NCBI RefSeq assembly: GCF_003991225.1
Contig: NZ_JTFC01000031.1
Coordinates: forward strand, 372,001 to 436,000
Direction of reading: 5' to 3'
DNA from: Candidatus Kurthia intestinigallinarum
GTDB lineage: Bacteria > Bacillota > Bacilli > Bacillales_A > Planococcaceae
DNA length: 64,000 nt
A program made the position numbers and the translations under genes. This document shows, in pieces, positions 54,594 to 63,856 of this stretch. Each line of letters opens with the position of its first letter. The first letter of the stretch is position 1. The notes under the pieces were generated by a model that ran no database searches, was not told where the DNA came from, and saw only the letters and a list, made by a program, of their open reading frames with translations.

Positions 54594-57002
54594 CTATATG
54601 GACGATGGGTCGAGATCGACGAATAATTGTACGCCGTCTTTTATCCAATCCGTACGATACATTCTAATTAATTGTTTCAATGCCTCAATCAAATTAGGCT
54701 CTACTTTATATTTTATCAAACATTGATAGCGATATCTATTTTGGATTCGGCTAATTGATGCTGGTGTTGGACCAATTAAGCCAACTTGTGGCGATAAATT
54801 CGCTTGAATGAAGCGCATCGCTTGGTGTGCATAGTCCGACGCCTTCATAGCATTTTCATGACTAATTTGAATAAGGACAACAAAAAAGTACGGCGGATAG
54901 CTAAAACGATGGCGCATTTTCATTTCACGTTTATAAAATGGTTCATAATCTTGTGATTGTGCAAGCTCAATTGCATAATGTTCTGGCGTATACGTTTGAA
55001 TAACGACCTGTCCCGGCAGTTCATGACGTCCGGCACGACCACTGACCTGTGTTAGTAGCTGGAATGTCTTCTCTGCTGCTCGGAAGTCTGGTAAGTTCAG
55101 CGACGTATCAGCACTCATAACACCAACAAGCGTAATATTCGGGAAATCAAGTCCCTTCGCAATCATTTGTGTACCGAGTAAAATATCCGCTTCACCACGA
55201 CCAAAAGCATCTAAAATACGCTCGTGTGCCCCTTTTTGACGTGTTGTATCCACATCCATTCGTAGTACACGCGCTTCTGGGAATACTTTATGCAATTCCT
55301 CTTCAATCTTTTGCGTCCCTGTACCAAAGAAGCGAATATGCTCACTTTGACAGCTTGGACACGTGGTTGGCATCGGTTCTTCATAGCCACAATAATGACA
55401 GCGTAAGGAATGCGATGTTTTATGATACGTTAATGAAATATCACAGTTTTTACATTGCACAACCGTTCCACAATCTCGACATAACACGAACGATGAAAAG
55501 CCACGGCGATTTAAAAACAACACCATTTGTTCACCGCGCTCCAGACGCTCACGAATCCCTTGTGCTAATGCAGTAGAAAACATCGAACGATTCCCTTTAT
55601 GTAGCTCATTACGCATATCAACAATTTCAACGCTTGGTAATGCTTGATGCTTCGCACGTTCAGTTAGTTTTAATAACGTATATCGTCCTTTTTGTGCACG
55701 AGCGGATGACTCTAGTGCTGGTGTGGCACTCCCTAAAATAACCGGACAGTTATAAAACTGACTTCGCCAAATAGCTGCATCTCGTGCATGGTAACGCGGT
55801 GTGTCTTCTTGCTTGTATGTGGATTCATGCTCTTCATCTAAAATAATTAAGCCAATATTCGTAAATGGTGCAAAAACGGCCGAGCGCGCACCAACGACAA
55901 CGCTCACTTCACCACGCTGTACTTTTCGCCACTCATCGTATTTTTCACCCATCGATAAGGCACTATGCATCACGGCTACCTTATCTCCAAAACGTGCACG
56001 GAATCGTTCCGTCATTTGTGGCGTTAATGAAATCTCAGGAACGAGTACAATCGACTGTTTTCCTTCGTTCATCACATGCTGGATAGCTTGTAAATAAACT
56101 TCCGTTTTCCCGCTTCCGGTAACACCTTGCAGGAGAAATGTTTCCGCACGTTTCGCATCATAAGCAGCGTTAATGGACGTTAGTGCCTGTTGTTGCTCCT
56201 CTGTAAGCGTTAAAGCATTTGTTGCTTGCACTTCTTTTGAAAAAGGATCACGGTACGTTTCTTCATCTGTAAAGGTTGCCGCACCACGTTCTACAACACC
56301 CTTTAATACCGCATCTGACACGTCTAATAATGCTGCTAGTTCTGCTGGCACAAATTCTTCGCCTGCATGCTCAGACATCCACTGCACAACATGCAATTGC
56401 TTTTTCGCACGCGCACCCATTGACTCTGCAAGCTCTTGTAAGAAAAATTTATCGTCATGTACTTTAATTTTACGAACCGTCTTCGCTTTCCCTTGCTGCT
56501 TTACAGCGGTAATCACTTCGACTTGGCCATCTCGAATCGCACGCTTTAAAGGTGCCAGTAAACCTTCTTTTTCAAATAGTTTATACGTTGAAATTTGTCG
56601 CTTCCCAAATACACGTTGAAGCGACTCATCTAGAGTTGTCACAGCCACGTTTAAAACGACTTTTTTCTCATATTTTGCACGCAATGCATTCGGTAGCATT
56701 ACTTGTAGTGCATCAATTTCATAACATAATGTTTTTTGCGTCATCCACTTCGCCATCTCAAGCATTTCAGCAGTTAAAACAGGTGTTAAATCTAGTAGCT
56801 CCGCAATGTCTTTTAGCTTCCCTGCTGGCACATCCGTCGTATCACTAAAGCCCACGATAAAGCCGAGGACATTGCGCCGGCCAAAAGGTACTTTGACACG
56901 ACTGCCTGCCTCGACTAAATGGACTAACTGTTTTGGGACACCATAATCAAACGGACGGTCAACTGGATAAGCGGACACGTCAACAATTACTTTTGCAATC
57001 AT
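54594..57002 (-). CDS. priA: Primosomal protein N' (replication restart helicase PriA)
   Basis: 802 residues. N-terminal 3'-DNA-binding domain (VIVDVSAYPVDRPFDYGVPK), winged helix, then helicase: FLLQGVTGSGKTEVYLQAIQ, SIVLVPEISLTPQMTERFRA, LIILDEEHESTYKQEDTPRY. The zinc-binding insertion is CRDCGTVVQCKNCDISL to RCHYCGYEEPMPTTCPSC, followed by ILLGTQMIAKGLDFPNITLV and TQVSGRAGRHELPGQVVIQT. It reloads the replisome at repaired forks. The ATG overlaps the coaBC stop (ATGA). Confidence 0.98.
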   Translation of the reverse strand: MIAKVIVDVSAYPVDRPFDYGVPKQLVHLVEAGSRVKVPFGRRNVLGFIVGFSDTTDVPAGKLKDIAELLDLTPVLTAEMLEMAKWMTQKTLCYEIDALQVMLPNALRAKYEKKVVLNVAVTTLDESLQRVFGKRQISTYKLFEKEGLLAPLKRAIRDGQVEVITAVKQQGKAKTVRKIKVHDDKFFLQELAESMGARAKKQLHVVQWMSEHAGEEFVPAELAALLDVSDAVLKGVVERGAATFTDEETYRDPFSKEVQATNALTLTEEQQQALTSINAAYDAKRAETFLLQGVTGSGKTEVYLQAIQHVMNEGKQSIVLVPEISLTPQMTERFRARFGDKVAVMHSALSMGEKYDEWRKVQRGEVSVVVGARSAVFAPFTNIGLIILDEEHESTYKQEDTPRYHARDAAIWRSQFYNCPVILGSATPALESSARAQKGRYTLLKLTERAKHQALPSVEIVDMRNELHKGNRSMFSTALAQGIRERLERGEQMVLFLNRRGFSSFVLCRDCGTVVQCKNCDISLTYHKTSHSLRCHYCGYEEPMPTTCPSCQSEHIRFFGTGTQKIEEELHKVFPEARVLRMDVDTTRQKGAHERILDAFGRGEADILLGTQMIAKGLDFPNITLVGVMSADTSLNLPDFRAAEKTFQLLTQVSGRAGRHELPGQVVIQTYTPEHYAIELAQSQDYEPFYKREMKMRHRFSYPPYFFVVLIQISHENAMKASDYAHQAMRFIQANLSPQVGLIGPTPASISRIQNRYRYQCLIKYKVEPNLIEALKQLIRMYRTDWIKDGVQLFVDLDPSSI

Positions 57003-58201
57003 TTCGCAACACCTGACTGTGCAATGATTGTTTCTAATAATTGCGTTGCTAAGGCTCGTTTAGATGTGGACGGGAAATGCTGTACAAAATCATGGCCATA
57101 TAAGGTCACTGTATTTTGGTCCGCGCCAAAGCCGCGATCTGTTTTTGACACATCATTGGCGATAATATAATCTGCATTTTTACGTGTTAATTTATCAAGT
57201 GCATACGTTTCCACATCATTTGTTTCAGCAGCAAAGCCGATTAACAGTTGATGTGTCTTTTGAGCGCCAAGCGTCGCTAAAATATCTGGTGTTCGCTCAA
57301 GCTCCATCTGTGTATCACCCTGCTGTTTTTTTACTTTCTGTTGTGCTGCCTGCTTTGGACGATAATCTGCTACTGCAGCTGCTTTAATGACATAATCTGC
57401 TGCGTCATAGCGCGATAAAATCGCTTCTAGCATCTGTTCGGCACTTTCAATCGCAATAACGGTCATACCACTTGGATCTGGTAGCGCTACGGGCCCATGT
57501 ACAAGCGTCACAGCAGCACCTAAATCACGTGCTGCTTCCGCCATTGCATAGCCCATTTTGCCACTTGAGAAATTCGATAAGTAACGTACCGGATCGATTC
57601 TTTCTAGCGTAGGTCCAGCAGAAACAATCACTTGCTTGCCTTTTAGTGGTAAATTTTGTGGTTCAAAAAATTTACTCACTAGCGCTGTAATTTTTTCAGG
57701 CTCCTCTAAGCGGCCTTTCCCTACATAACCACATGCAAGATACCCAGCTGACGGCTCGATAAAACGAATACCATCTGCATAAAGACGGTCAATATTACGT
57801 AATACTGCTGGGTGGTCATACATATGGACGTTCATTGCTGGTGCAATCCAAACAGGTGCTGTTGTCGCAAGCAATGTTGTCGTCACCATATCGTCGGCAA
57901 TGCCATTTGCTAGTTTCCCAATGACATTCGCTGTTGCTGGTGCTACAAGTACTAAATCCGCCCAGTCTGCTAAATCAATGTGAGCAATGACATGCGAATC
58001 TTTTTCATCAAATGTATCGTAAAATACATCATTTTTAGACATCACTTGAAAACTTAATGGGTTCACAAATTGACGTGCTGATTCTGTCATAATCACTTTC
58101 ACATGTGCGCCAGCTTGCGTCAATTTACTAACAAGCGCAACGGCCTTATAGACAGCAATCCCACCAGACACACAAAGTAAAATCTTTTTATTCACAAGCA
58201 T
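56999..58201 (-). CDS. coaBC: Bifunctional phosphopantothenoylcysteine decarboxylase/phosphopantothenate-cysteine ligase
   Basis: 400 residues. N-terminal CoaC flavoprotein: ILLCVSGGIAVYKAVALVSK, DLVLVAPATANVIGKLANGI, APAMNVHMYDHPAVLRNID and the active-site cysteine in GYLACGYVGKGRLEEP. C-terminal CoaB: KQVIVSAGPTLERIDPVRYL, SNFSSGKMGYAMAEAARDLG, KAAAVADYRPKQAAQQKVKK and ADYIIANDVS. Two steps of coenzyme A synthesis. The open frame reaches 58243 across a hairpin; the ATG at 58201 after GGGGAGG is the start. Confidence 0.97.
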   Translation of the reverse strand: MLVNKKILLCVSGGIAVYKAVALVSKLTQAGAHVKVIMTESARQFVNPLSFQVMSKNDVFYDTFDEKDSHVIAHIDLADWADLVLVAPATANVIGKLANGIADDMVTTTLLATTAPVWIAPAMNVHMYDHPAVLRNIDRLYADGIRFIEPSAGYLACGYVGKGRLEEPEKITALVSKFFEPQNLPLKGKQVIVSAGPTLERIDPVRYLSNFSSGKMGYAMAEAARDLGAAVTLVHGPVALPDPSGMTVIAIESAEQMLEAILSRYDAADYVIKAAAVADYRPKQAAQQKVKKQQGDTQMELERTPDILATLGAQKTHQLLIGFAAETNDVETYALDKLTRKNADYIIANDVSKTDRGFGADQNTVTLYGHDFVQHFPSTSKRALATQLLETIIAQSGVAK

Positions 58202-58226
58202 TCGTATTCCTCCCCAATAAAATAGA

Positions 58227-58256
58227 AAGCTCCCAAGAATCATACCTGGGAGCTTC
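58227..58256 (-). terminator. Hairpin between rpoZ and coaBC
   Basis: Minus strand AAGCTCCCA and TGGGAGCTT are exact complements with 11 bases between (two further pairs possible), followed by TCTATTTTATT. The T-run is interrupted, so it may be a partial terminator or a processing site within the operon. Confidence 0.6.
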
Positions 58257-58293
58257 TTCGATTCTCATCGAGTAATTGTTGTTGATGGCGAAA

Positions 58294-58518
58294 TTAAACT
58301 TCGTCTTCGTATACTTTTGATTCGTCTTGTTTTTCTTTTGTTAAAACGCCTGCAGCTACTTCTTCAAGTGCTTTACCAACGTTTTTCACAGATTTATAAT
58401 TGCTTAAAAGTTCAGCAGAACCCTCTTGCATAGTGCGCGCGCGTTTTGCAGCAAGGCTCACTAAAGAATATTTTGAATCAATTTTTGTTTTTAATACGTC
58501 AACTGATGGATAGATCAT
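58294..58518 (-). CDS. rpoZ: DNA-directed RNA polymerase subunit omega
   Basis: 74 residues: [20 protein letters not shown] then [13 protein letters not shown] with the conserved AAKRAR helix that wraps the beta' C terminus. The acidic C-terminal tail is normal. It promotes polymerase assembly. Adjacent to gmk (3 bases), the usual pair. Confidence 0.96.
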   Translation of the reverse strand: MIYPSVDVLKTKIDSKYSLVSLAAKRARTMQEGSAELLSNYKSVKNVGKALEEVAAGVLTKEKQDESKVYEDEV

Positions 58519-58521
58519 CGG

Positions 58522-59169
<648 letters not shown>

Positions 59170-59192
59170 TTATTTTACATTTTTTTCAGTGA

Positions 59193-60068
59193 TTATTCAA
59201 TATTTTGAACTTGTTCTCGCATTTTTTCAAGAACCGATTTCATTTGCACCACTGCGACAAATGCTTCAGATGATTGATTTTTTGAACCAATCGTATTTGT
59301 TTCGCGATGAATCTCTTGCAAAAGGAAATCAAGCTTACGCCCAATTGAAATGTCCTCTGCTAGCGTTTCATCTAATTGTTTTAGGTGACTATTTAATCGA
59401 TCTAGCTCTTCTGCTATATCAATTTTTTCCGCAAACACAGCAACTTCTGTTAACACACGTTCATCGACACTTGTACTTTCCGTTACTTCTTTGATTCGTA
59501 ATAATAGCTTTTCGCGATACTTCACAACCGCATCATCTGATACGGCGCGAATGCAGTCGATTTGCTCGACAAGCTCTTGCTTAAAGCCACACATGACTTC
59601 ATACAATACAGCACCCTCGCGCTCACGCATCGCAATTAAATTGTTTAGCGCCTCTGTCAAAGCATCACGAACTGCCTCAATCACTTCTTCATGCGGTAGT
59701 TGCGCGGTCTCTACTGTTAAAGCACCCTCTAGCTTTAGCAACTCCGTCATATCCCATTCTTCCTTTAAGGGAACCTCTGCTGCTAACTCTTTTCGCGCTG
59801 CTTTATACGCATTGACAAGTGGCCAATTAATAACCATTGTTTGTTCATGCTGATGATTTTCATTCACAAAGACAGAAACGTCTAATTTTCCGCGTGATAC
59901 TTTTGATTGAATCAATTTTTTTGCGGCGAGTTCAGCTTCCATCCATTCTTTAGGAAAGCGGCTAGAAATCTCCAAGAAACGATGATTAACGGAACGGACC
60001 TCTACCGTTAATTGGAAATGTTCCGTCTGTGTGACACCCCTGCCAAATCCAGTCATGCTACGAACCAA
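59193..60068 (-). CDS. yicC: YicC family protein (YloC), endoribonuclease-related
   Basis: 291 residues: MVRSMTGFGRGVTQTEHFQL, SVNHRFLEISSRFPKEWMEA, VSRGKLDVSVFVN and the C-terminal DUF1732 (ISIGRKLDFLLQEIHRETNT then IGSKNQSSEAFVAVVQMKSV, ending KMREQVQNIE). E. coli YicC is an RNase that acts on a small RNA; the Bacillus homologue YloC has been described as an endoribonuclease. The start is a TTG at 60068 with AAGGA 11 bases upstream; no closer ATG fits the family start. Confidence 0.95.
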   Translation of the reverse strand: MVRSMTGFGRGVTQTEHFQLTVEVRSVNHRFLEISSRFPKEWMEAELAAKKLIQSKVSRGKLDVSVFVNENHQHEQTMVINWPLVNAYKAARKELAAEVPLKEEWDMTELLKLEGALTVETAQLPHEEVIEAVRDALTEALNNLIAMREREGAVLYEVMCGFKQELVEQIDCIRAVSDDAVVKYREKLLLRIKEVTESTSVDERVLTEVAVFAEKIDIAEELDRLNSHLKQLDETLAEDISIGRKLDFLLQEIHRETNTIGSKNQSSEAFVAVVQMKSVLEKMREQVQNIE

Positions 60069-60101
60069 GGTCAGTCACATCCTTCTTTGCATAATAGTAT
60101 A

Positions 60102-60107
60102 AGTATA
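60102..60107 (-). promoter_or_regulatory. Extended -10 promoter upstream of yicC
   Basis: Minus strand TGCTATACT at 60110-60102, about 34 bases before yicC, no strong -35. It would drive the long yicC-to-thiN run and is divergent to rqcH. Confidence 0.5.
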
Positions 60108-60187
60108 GCATAGCAACGAATATTTTTGCTTGTCGATTTAAAAAAATCAATGAATCGTTAAAAAGACACAGCACCCTTAAGAAATGG

Positions 60188-60193
60188 TAAAAT
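60188..60193 (+). promoter_or_regulatory. Extended -10 promoter of rqcH
   Basis: Plus strand ATGGTAAAAT (TG-N-TAAAAT), with a weak -35 (GACACA at 60165-60170) 17 bases upstream. It is about 35 bases before rqcH. Confidence 0.5.
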
Positions 60194-60227
60194 AAAAGGA
60201 CGTTAAAAATGAAAGAGGTTTTCGATT

Positions 60228-61913
60228 ATGGCTTATGATGGCTTATTTACTGTCGCAATGACAAAAGAGCTTCAACAATTTGTCACAGGACGTATTGCTC
60301 GCGTCCATCAACCAAACTCACAAGAAATTATTTTAACCGTCCGTGCAAATGGACGTAATGATAAATTATTATTTTCGATTCATCCATCTTACGCACGTGT
60401 ACATCTAACAGAAAAAGCGATTGATAACCCACCTGAGCCGCCGATGTTTTGTACATTACTACGCAAGCATATCGAGGGTGGCTTTATCGAATCGATTGAA
60501 CAGCTTGGTGCTGACCGCGTAATTGTCTTAACGATTACAGCAACTAATGAAATTGGTGACCCAATCACGCGTAAACTATATGCTGAAATTATGGGTCGCC
60601 ATAGTAATTTAATTCTCGTGGAAGAGCAAGGAAAAATCGTCGATAGCTTGAAACATTTACCACCGAGTGTCAATAGTTATCGTACAGTGCTGCCGGGCTT
60701 TGAATATATCGAGCCACCGAAGCAAGATAAAGAGAATCCACTAACGATTTCATTAAATGAATTAGATGATTTCTTTGGTATGCCACGTGAGCCGCAGGAA
60801 ATCGTCCAAGAATTTGTTGGCTTTAGTCCACTGCATGCGAAGGAATTTGTACATCGTGTCAATACGGAAGGTTTATCGATGGCCGATGCCTTTCAACCGT
60901 TTATTCAACAGTTTAAAGAGGGTGGCAATGAACCAACCTATATTGAGATTGGCAATAAAGTCTACTTCTCTCCAATCGCACTAACACATATCGATGAAAA
61001 GAAAACCGTCTACCCTAACTTAAGTAAACTGCTAGACCGTACATTCTTTGCACGTGCTGAGCGTGACCGCGTGAAGCAGCAAGCTGGTGATTTGGAGCGC
61101 TGGATTCATAGCGAATTAAGCAAATTACGCTTAAAACTTAAAAAATTAGACAAAGATTTAAAACGTGCGCAAACCCTAGATAAATATCAATTATACGGCG
61201 AACTTTTAATGGCCAATCTATATGCCTTTGAAAAAGGCCCTACAGAAGTAACTGTCACAAATTATTATACAAATGAGCCGATTACGATTCCAATTAGCGT
61301 GCGTAAAACACCGATTGAAAATGCGAAAAGCTATTATGCAAAATATAATAAGTACAAAAACGCACTTATCATGGTTCAAGAGCAGATCGATAAAACAAAT
61401 GATGACATTCAATACTTTGAAATCATTATGCAACAAGTCGAGCAAGCTTCCCCTGCTGATATTGAAGAAATTCGTGAGGAATTAGCAGACCAAGGGTATT
61501 TGAAGTTAAAAAAATCAAAACGTCGAAAAAAACCGACACGTCCAAAGCCTGAGGAATATATTTCATCGACTGGGACGCGTATCTCCGTTGGGAAAAATAA
61601 TAAGCAAAATGATTATTTAACATTTAAAATTGCCCGTAAAAATGAAATTTGGATGCATACAAAAGATATTCCAGGTTCCCATGTGGTCATTCACGAAGAA
61701 GAACCTGATGAACCAACAATGCGTGAAGCTGCAAATTTAGCAGCCTACTTTAGTAAGGCACGTGCATCAGGCTCTGTACCAGTAGATTATACGCAAGCAC
61801 GTCATGTCAAAAAACCAAGCGGCGCAAAACCTGGCTTCGTCAATTATTTTGAACAAAAAACCATTTTTATCGATCCAGATGAAGATCAAATTATGAAATT
61901 AGAGCATCGCTAA
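60228..61913 (+). CDS. rqcH: Ribosome quality control protein RqcH (NFACT family)
   Basis: 561 residues. N-terminal NFACT-N domain MAYDGLFTVAMTKELQQFVT, with the tRNA-binding pair Asp96-Arg97 in EQLGADRVIVL; helix-hairpin part; central coiled coil (about 280-430); C-terminal NFACT-R domain (EEYISSTGTRISVGKNNKQN, WMHTKDIPGSHVVIHEEEPD, VPVDYTQARHVKKPSGAKPG). In B. subtilis RqcH recruits tRNA-Ala to add alanine tails on stalled 50S-bound chains for degradation. Older annotations call it fibronectin-binding protein. Plus strand, divergent from yicC. ATG at 60228 after AGAGG. Confidence 0.97.
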   Translation: MAYDGLFTVAMTKELQQFVTGRIARVHQPNSQEIILTVRANGRNDKLLFSIHPSYARVHLTEKAIDNPPEPPMFCTLLRKHIEGGFIESIEQLGADRVIVLTITATNEIGDPITRKLYAEIMGRHSNLILVEEQGKIVDSLKHLPPSVNSYRTVLPGFEYIEPPKQDKENPLTISLNELDDFFGMPREPQEIVQEFVGFSPLHAKEFVHRVNTEGLSMADAFQPFIQQFKEGGNEPTYIEIGNKVYFSPIALTHIDEKKTVYPNLSKLLDRTFFARAERDRVKQQAGDLERWIHSELSKLRLKLKKLDKDLKRAQTLDKYQLYGELLMANLYAFEKGPTEVTVTNYYTNEPITIPISVRKTPIENAKSYYAKYNKYKNALIMVQEQIDKTNDDIQYFEIIMQQVEQASPADIEEIREELADQGYLKLKKSKRRKKPTRPKPEEYISSTGTRISVGKNNKQNDYLTFKIARKNEIWMHTKDIPGSHVVIHEEEPDEPTMREAANLAAYFSKARASGSVPVDYTQARHVKKPSGAKPGFVNYFEQKTIFIDPDEDQIMKLEHR

Positions 61914-62172
61914 TAAAAAATACCCCTGACTTGTTCGCCCAAGTCAGGGGTATTTTTATAGACAAAGAAATGATGAGTGGTCTCCCTTTTCTAATCAAAA
62001 TCACCACCTTCAATTGTCATTTTTACCCAATAAAATATTACAAAACATATATTCCTTATTTTTATTTATTACTTTTTAAATGATAAGAATGCCAAATTCC
62101 TACAAGAATCTACAGTTATCTAGACTAAAAATAAAAATCATTACTTTAGAGCCTTAGTGAAATGTACTGTAC
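61914..62172. other. Intergenic region between convergent rqcH and the VOC gene
   Basis: 259 bases. After the rqcH terminator the remaining 215 bases are AT-rich with no supported gene or clear terminator for the VOC gene. Confidence 0.6.
61915..61957 (+). terminator. Terminator of rqcH (bidirectional)
   Basis: AAAAATACCCCTGACTT and its exact complement AAGTCAGGGGTATTTTT make a 17-base stem with loop GTTCGCCC directly after the rqcH stop. A/T runs on both sides allow function on either strand. Confidence 0.95.
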
Positions 62173-63075
62173 CTACTGCTTGATAACAATTCGATTACCA
62201 CTTGGATCCGTTACAATAAATGTATCATCTAAATCTTGGAATGGAATTTGCTGCTTCACATGATTTTTCAATGCTTCATAGGCTTCACTAGATGACAATT
62301 TAATATGTACCTCTTTTAAGCCATTATGACGTTCTAATGGTTGTGCTGGATTATCACCAGACCATGTATTCCCAGCGATATGGTGATGATAGCCACCCGC
62401 ACCTACGAAAAATACATCATCATATACTTCTTGCTTTTCAAAGCCTAATACATCATGGTAAAAAGCTAGCGTTTCTGCGAGTTGGTTTACGCGTAAATGC
62501 ACATGTCCGATAATTGTATCTGCGGGTAGCTTACCATCCGTATCAAAATCTGCAAGCTGCGCTAATTCTTTAAAATCTAGCGGGTTACTGCCCCCTGGAC
62601 GCGTAGCCCATTCCTCACGTGGACGGTCTGCGTAAATTTCGATGCCGTTGCCTTCAATATCTGATAAATAAAAAGCTTCGCTATAGCCGTGGTCACTTGC
62701 ACTATCCAATTTTGCAATGGGTATGATACGTTCAAAATGTGGGAAACGATTTTCTTGTTCGCGTGGACTATCCACCGTTTCTTTATTGCGTAAAATCTCA
62801 AAGAATTTTGTCGCAAACGCAGCTCTTGTTGGTAATAAAAAAGCGGTATGGAATAAGCCTGTTGATAGAGCTGGCTGCAATTTTTCTGCTGTTTTTTGTA
62901 ATGTAAAGAAAGCCGGAGCTCCTTTTGCTGCTGAGAAGCTAGCGGTTGTTGCGCTTTTTTTGACTACATATAAACCGACAACTTGCTCATAAAAAGCAGT
63001 TTGTCGCTCTAAGTCTATTACTTTTAATACTACGTTATCAATTTTAAGATTTGAATCGATTTCAAATGTTGTCAT
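62173..63075 (-). CDS. VOC family ring-cleaving dioxygenase (CatE-like catechol 2,3-dioxygenase)
   Basis: 300 residues, two tandem vicinal-oxygen-chelate modules. First: NVVLKVIDLERQTAFYEQVV, LFHTAFLLPTRAAFATKFFE, SDHGYSEAFYLSDIEGNGIE then IYADRPREEW. Second: DTIIGHVHLRVNQLAETLAF, YHDVLGFEKQEVYDDVFFVG, GGYHHHIAGNTWSGDN and VTDPSGNRIVIK. The pattern is that of B. subtilis CatE, an Fe(II) enzyme that opens catechols. Likely metal ligands are His of GHVHLRV and HHHIAG; substrate is inferred. It is a single-gene unit between rqcH and pyrE with its own promoter, where B. subtilis carries sulfate-assimilation genes. Confidence 0.85.
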   Translation of the reverse strand: MTTFEIDSNLKIDNVVLKVIDLERQTAFYEQVVGLYVVKKSATTASFSAAKGAPAFFTLQKTAEKLQPALSTGLFHTAFLLPTRAAFATKFFEILRNKETVDSPREQENRFPHFERIIPIAKLDSASDHGYSEAFYLSDIEGNGIEIYADRPREEWATRPGGSNPLDFKELAQLADFDTDGKLPADTIIGHVHLRVNQLAETLAFYHDVLGFEKQEVYDDVFFVGAGGYHHHIAGNTWSGDNPAQPLERHNGLKEVHIKLSSSEAYEALKNHVKQQIPFQDLDDTFIVTDPSGNRIVIKQ

Positions 63076-63096
63076 ATTTAATCCCTCACAAATTCC

Positions 63097-63109
63097 TAGT
63101 TAACAACTA
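63097..63109. promoter_or_regulatory. Small palindrome at the VOC gene start site
   Basis: TAGTTAACAACTA is an inverted repeat (TAGTT/AACTA, 3-base centre) directly downstream of the -10, where a repressor would block transcription. CatE-type genes are often controlled by MarR/DUF24 repressors; no regulator gene is adjacent. Confidence 0.4.
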
Positions 63110-63110
63110 A

Positions 63111-63139
63111 GTTTTATCATATTTTAACAAGCGATGCAA
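63111..63139 (-). promoter_or_regulatory. Candidate promoter of the VOC dioxygenase gene
   Basis: Minus strand TTGCAT (63139-63134), 17-base spacer, TAAAAC (63116-63111), about 35 bases before the start. Confidence 0.5.
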
Positions 63140-63150
63140 GTTTCGCACGA

Positions 63151-63186
63151 AAAAGAGGAATCGCAATCATATGCAATTCCTCTTTT
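63151..63186 (-). terminator. Terminator of pyrE
   Basis: Minus strand AAAAGAGGAATTGCA and TGCGATTCCTCTTTT pair over 15 bases with one G-U, loop of 6, T-run present; 35 bases after the pyrE stop. Confidence 0.9.
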
Positions 63187-63221
63187 CTATTCAGATAAAT
63201 TTATCTACATATATGTCGCAA

Positions 63222-63854
63222 TTATTTTAAGTTACCTGCTTTTAAGTCTTCGTACCAGCTTAGTAACCCTGGGATATCTGCTTCTTCGATTGCACCTGTT
63301 TCTTTTGCTGCTTCAATTAATGCTTCGAAATTAGACAGGCTATAATATGGCACGCCTGCTTTTTCAAAGTTTTCAAGTGCAGCTGGTAATAAGTATGAGT
63401 ACACAGAGACAACGCCTAGTACATCAGCACCTTCACGATTTAATGCTTCTACTGCATTGATTGAAGAGCCACCTGTTGAAACGATGTCTTCAATCACAAC
63501 TGTTTTAGCACCCGCTTGGAATTTCCCTTCCGTTTGTTTACCACGGCCATGGTCTTTTGGTTTTGAACGAACATATACCATTGCTAAGTCTAAAATCTCC
63601 GCTACCCATGCAGCATGTGGAATGCCTGCTGTCGCTGTGCCTGCTACAAGCTCAGTGCCTGGGAATTTTTCGTTGATTAAGTCTGCTAAGCCTTGTGCGA
63701 TTACTTTACGTACTTTTGGAAATGAAATCGTTAGACGTGTATCGCAGTAAATGGGTGATTTAATACCTGATGCCCATGTGAATAAATCATTTGGACTTAA
63801 CTCTACTGCGCCTACTTCTAACATACCTTTTGCTACATCGTGTTGAATTGCCAT
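63222..63854 (-). CDS. pyrE: Orotate phosphoribosyltransferase
   Basis: 210 residues: ELSPNDLFTWASGIKSPIYC, LVAGTATAGIPHAAWVAEI, VRSKPKDHGRGKQTEGKF and the PRPP-binding signature VVIEDIVSTGGSSINAVEAL. It makes orotidine 5'-monophosphate from orotate and PRPP in pyrimidine synthesis. The open frame reaches 63872 inside pyrF; the ATG at 63854 lies 2 bases after the pyrF stop, with GGGAGGAC encoded by the end of pyrF. Last gene of the pyr operon. Confidence 0.97.
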   Translation of the reverse strand: MAIQHDVAKGMLEVGAVELSPNDLFTWASGIKSPIYCDTRLTISFPKVRKVIAQGLADLINEKFPGTELVAGTATAGIPHAAWVAEILDLAMVYVRSKPKDHGRGKQTEGKFQAGAKTVVIEDIVSTGGSSINAVEALNREGADVLGVVSVYSYLLPAALENFEKAGVPYYSLSNFEALIEAAKETGAIEEADIPGLLSWYEDLKAGNLK

Positions 63855-63856
63855 CT

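Noticed and set aside
61958-62172. Very short open frame (MTIEGGDFD) and possible gene remnant between rqcH and the VOC gene
   Set aside because: Nine codons only, with no ribosome binding site or recognisable homology; treated as intergenic.
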